From Actinomycetota bacterium (GTDB taxonomy: Bacteria; Actinomycetota; Thermoleophilia; Gaiellales; Gaiellaceae), in NCBI GenBank assembly GCA_005885085.1, contig VAXY01000062.1:1-6826 (forward strand): DNA of 6,826 bases, read 5' to 3'. Made by a program: the position numbers and the translations under genes. Numbering within the stretch: position 1 is the first letter of the stretch; each line of letters opens with the position of its first letter. This document shows, one piece after another, positions 5,281-6,826 of the stretch. The notes under the pieces were generated by a model. It saw only the letters and a list, made by a program, of their open reading frames with translations, searched no databases and was not told the DNA's origin.

Positions 5281-6654
5281 CTAGTTGCGCAGAAACGACG
5301 GCGGCTCGAGCTCGTCGTCGGACGAGCTGAGCGCGGAGACGAGACTGCGGCTCGGGCGGCCGGCGCCGCCGACGCCCGTGACGATCACCGTCACCCAGAC
5401 CTGGCCGGTCAGGCGTTCGTCGATCGTCGCGCCGAAGATGATCTGCGTCTCGTCGGTCGCGGTCTGGCGGATGACCTCGGCCGCCTCGTTCACCTCGAGC
5501 AGCGTCAGATCTTCGCCGCCGGCGATCGAGAGCAGGATCCCGCGGGCCGTGCCGAGCTCGGTGTCGATCAGCGGCGAGCGCAGCGCGCGCTCCGCCGCCT
5601 CGCGGGCGCGGTTCTCGGCACCGGACGAGAAGCCGATGCCCATCAGCGCGGTGCCGGAGCCTTCCATGATCGTGCGCACGTCGGCGAAGTCGAGGTTGAT
5701 CAGGCCGGGCAGCGTGATCAGGTCGCAGATGCCCTGCACGCCCTGACGCAGGACGTCGTCGGCGATCTTGAAGGCGTCGAGCATCGACGTCGACTTGTCG
5801 AGCACCTCGAGCAGGCGGTCGTTGGGGATCACGATCGTCGTGTCACACTCGCTGCGCAGGGCGTCGACGCCGTTCTCGGCCTGGCCGCGGCGCTTGGTGC
5901 CCTCGAACTTGAACGGGAGCGTGACGATGCCGACGGTGAGCGCGCCGAGCTCCTTCGCGATCCGCGCGACGACCGGCGCGGCGCCGGTGCCGGTGCCGCC
6001 GCCCTCGCCGGCGGTGACGAAGACCATGTCCGACCCGCGCAGCGCGTGCTTGATCTGGTCGTAGCCCTCCTCCGCCGCCTTGTGACCCACGGTCGGCTCG
6101 GAGCCGGAGCCGAGCCCCTGCGTGAGGTCGCGCCCGATGTGGATCTTCGTCTCGGCATCCGAGATCTGCAGCTGCTGCAGGTCGGTGTTGACGGCGACGA
6201 AGTCGACCTGGTTGATGCCGGCGTCGATCATCCGGTTGACGGCGTTGAGCCCCGCGCCCCCGACCCCGACGACCTGAATCTTGGCGAGGTACGAGCCGAG
6301 CGTGCCGATGCGCGCGTGCGACAGCCGCGGTGCGGGCTCGGGCATCGGCTCGAAGTAGCGCGTGACCGGCGGCTCGGGGATGGTCGGCGGAGCCGGCATC
6401 GGCGCGGGTTCCGGCAGTGGGTCCGGGATCGGCTCGGGCTCCGGGGCCGGCTCGGGCTGCGGATCGGGCCGCGGCGGCGCCGGCGTCTCGACCTCGTCCT
6501 CCCACGTCGGGACGTGCTCGACCGTCGACTCGTGCGGCTCCTCGGCGGGCTGAGCCTGATCGGCGACCGGCTCCTGGTGCCGCTGCGCTGCCTCCGTCGC
6601 CTTGAAGAGCTCCGCGAGCGGGCCCTCACGCATGCTCGCGCGTTTTCGCGCCAT
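5281..6654 (-). CDS. ftsZ: Cell division protein FtsZ with long N-terminal extension
   Basis: This is the tubulin-like GTPase that polymerises into the Z-ring at the division site; it has 457 residues. The core runs from about 124 to 427, with KIQVVGVGGAGLNAVNR (125-141), the GTP-binding signature GGGTGTGAAPVVA (218-230), TLPFKFEGTKR (245-255), and T7 catalytic loop NLDFADVRTIM (320-330), so GTP hydrolysis and assembly should be intact. It ends in DDELEPPSFLRN (446-457), the conserved peptide that binds SepF/FtsA-type partners. Two things are odd. About 120 residues precede the core, where most FtsZs have 10-30: a short basic/helical segment (MARKRASMREGPLAELFKATEAAQR), an acidic part, and a Pro/Glu-rich stretch (58-110, PEP/PAP repeats). 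The linker before the C-terminal peptide is under 20 residues. The start is set by an ideal AAGGAGG six nt before ATG 6654; an internal ATG at 6633 has no such site. It overlaps the ParA-type gene by 29 nt. No other division genes are visible in the window. Confidence 0.95.
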   Translation of the reverse strand: MARKRASMREGPLAELFKATEAAQRHQEPVADQAQPAEEPHESTVEHVPTWEDEVETPAPPRPDPQPEPAPEPEPIPDPLPEPAPMPAPPTIPEPPVTRYFEPMPEPAPRLSHARIGTLGSYLAKIQVVGVGGAGLNAVNRMIDAGINQVDFVAVNTDLQQLQISDAETKIHIGRDLTQGLGSGSEPTVGHKAAEEGYDQIKHALRGSDMVFVTAGEGGGTGTGAAPVVARIAKELGALTVGIVTLPFKFEGTKRRGQAENGVDALRSECDTTIVIPNDRLLEVLDKSTSMLDAFKIADDVLRQGVQGICDLITLPGLINLDFADVRTIMEGSGTALMGIGFSSGAENRAREAAERALRSPLIDTELGTARGILLSIAGGEDLTLLEVNEAAEVIRQTATDETQIIFGATIDERLTGQVWVTVIVTGVGGAGRPSRSLVSALSSSDDELEPPSFLRN

Positions 6655-6826
6655 TGAGCACCTCCTTCGCAAGCTCGCGGTAGAGGTCGGCCGCGTCGCC
6701 TTTCGGGTCGTAGCTGAGCACGGACTGTCCTTTCACGGGCGCCTCGGCGTAGCGCACGGTCTTGCGGATCTTCGTGTCGAAGACGAGATCGCCGAAGTTC
6801 TCCTTCAGGATGTCGACCGCTTCCTT
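6626..6826 (-). CDS. ParA/Soj-family ATPase, C-terminal 66 residues (gene continues beyond window)
   Basis: On the minus strand the frame is open from the window edge to a TGA at 6628-6626. The 66 residues include FGDLVFDTKIRKTVRYAEAPVKG and a later YDPKGDAADLYRELAKEVL. This is the characteristic C-terminal end of ParA/Soj ATPases, with an Asp-Thr-x-Ile-Arg strand, the Glu-Ala-Pro turn, and a closing helix that carries the DNA-binding basic residues in relatives. Such proteins bind nucleoid DNA as ATP dimers and position chromosomes, plasmids or protein complexes. The Walker motifs are outside the window, so activity cannot be judged. The end of this gene contains the ribosome binding site of ftsZ and runs 29 nt into it, which implies one transcript and coupled translation. 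Whether this is the chromosomal parA or an orphan positioning ATPase cannot be decided without the upstream neighbour (parB or not). Confidence 0.88.
   Translation of the reverse strand, partial: KEAVDILKENFGDLVFDTKIRKTVRYAEAPVKGQSVLSYDPKGDAADLYRELAKEVLNGAKTREHA
6661..6668 (-). promoter_or_regulatory. Strong ribosome binding site that fixes the ftsZ start
   Basis: Minus-strand GAAGGAGG (6668-6661) matches the 16S anti-Shine-Dalgarno core and ends six bases before ATG 6654. It lies inside the coding sequence of the ParA-type gene (Ala-Lys-Glu-Val). It is the best ribosome site in the window and is the reason for including the N-terminal extension in the FtsZ product. Confidence 0.85.

Noticed and set aside
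6370..6480. GGCTCGGGC-type DNA repeats as a mobile or regulatory repeat
   Set aside because: These periodic bases are the codons of the Pro/Glu-rich stretch of FtsZ and stay in frame, so they are low-complexity coding sequence.
6626..6654. Frameshift or sequencing error joining the ParA-type gene to ftsZ
   Set aside because: The 29-nt overlap is unusual, but the ParA tail is already complete by family length, and ftsZ has its own strong ribosome site and ATG. Two overlapping genes explain it better.
5251..6657. Very long plus-strand open frame opposite ftsZ
   Set aside because: It is rich in Arg, Asp and Ala with no family motif, and it mirrors the GC-rich codon structure of ftsZ, whose minus-strand product has every FtsZ signature. 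It is an antisense shadow.

Overview
The window is about 70% G+C, densely coded, and uses GTG starts, stop/start overlaps and an apparently leaderless promoter. Together with the style of the ABC permease and FtsZ this points to a high-GC actinobacterium. A deep lineage such as Thermoleophilia (Solirubrobacterales/Gaiellales type) is my best guess, but that is inference from general resemblance, not a database match.

Layout. (1) 1-933, plus: 3' part of a gene for a long Glu/Arg/Ala/Leu-rich coiled-coil protein; its start lies outside the window. (2) 934-1012: short convergent junction with a tandem, near-palindromic 16-bp repeat that forms a 13-bp perfect hairpin and supplies the stop codon of the next gene. 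(3) 1001-2979, minus: a two-gene operon, a divergent gamma-glutamyltransferase-family Ntn-hydrolase followed by a GNAT acetyltransferase, joined by a GTGA overlap. (4) 2980-3071: divergent control region with a good leaderless promoter for the minus operon and three (perhaps four) CTTA half-sites at exact 11-bp spacing, the layout expected for an OmpR/PhoB-family response regulator. (5) 3072-5143, plus: a MacB/FtsX-type ABC exporter pair, permease then ATPase, overlapping at TGATG and followed by a hairpin terminator. (6) 5281-6826, minus: the end of a ParA/Soj-family ATPase gene overlapping by 29 nt the start of ftsZ.

The most interesting part is the parA-ftsZ pair. This FtsZ has an intact GTPase/polymerisation core and a C-terminal SepF/FtsA-type anchor peptide. 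However, it carries about 120 extra residues at the N-terminus, including a Pro/Glu-rich disordered stretch, and the usual C-terminal linker has shrunk to under 20 residues. The gene is tied to a ParA-type ATPase, and no ftsQ, ftsA, ftsW, murG or sepF is visible beside it. ParA-directed placement of a rearranged FtsZ is a testable idea, not something the sequence proves. The second point of interest is the hydrolase, which keeps the autoprocessing threonine but lacks most side chains that bind the glutamyl group in classical GGTs.
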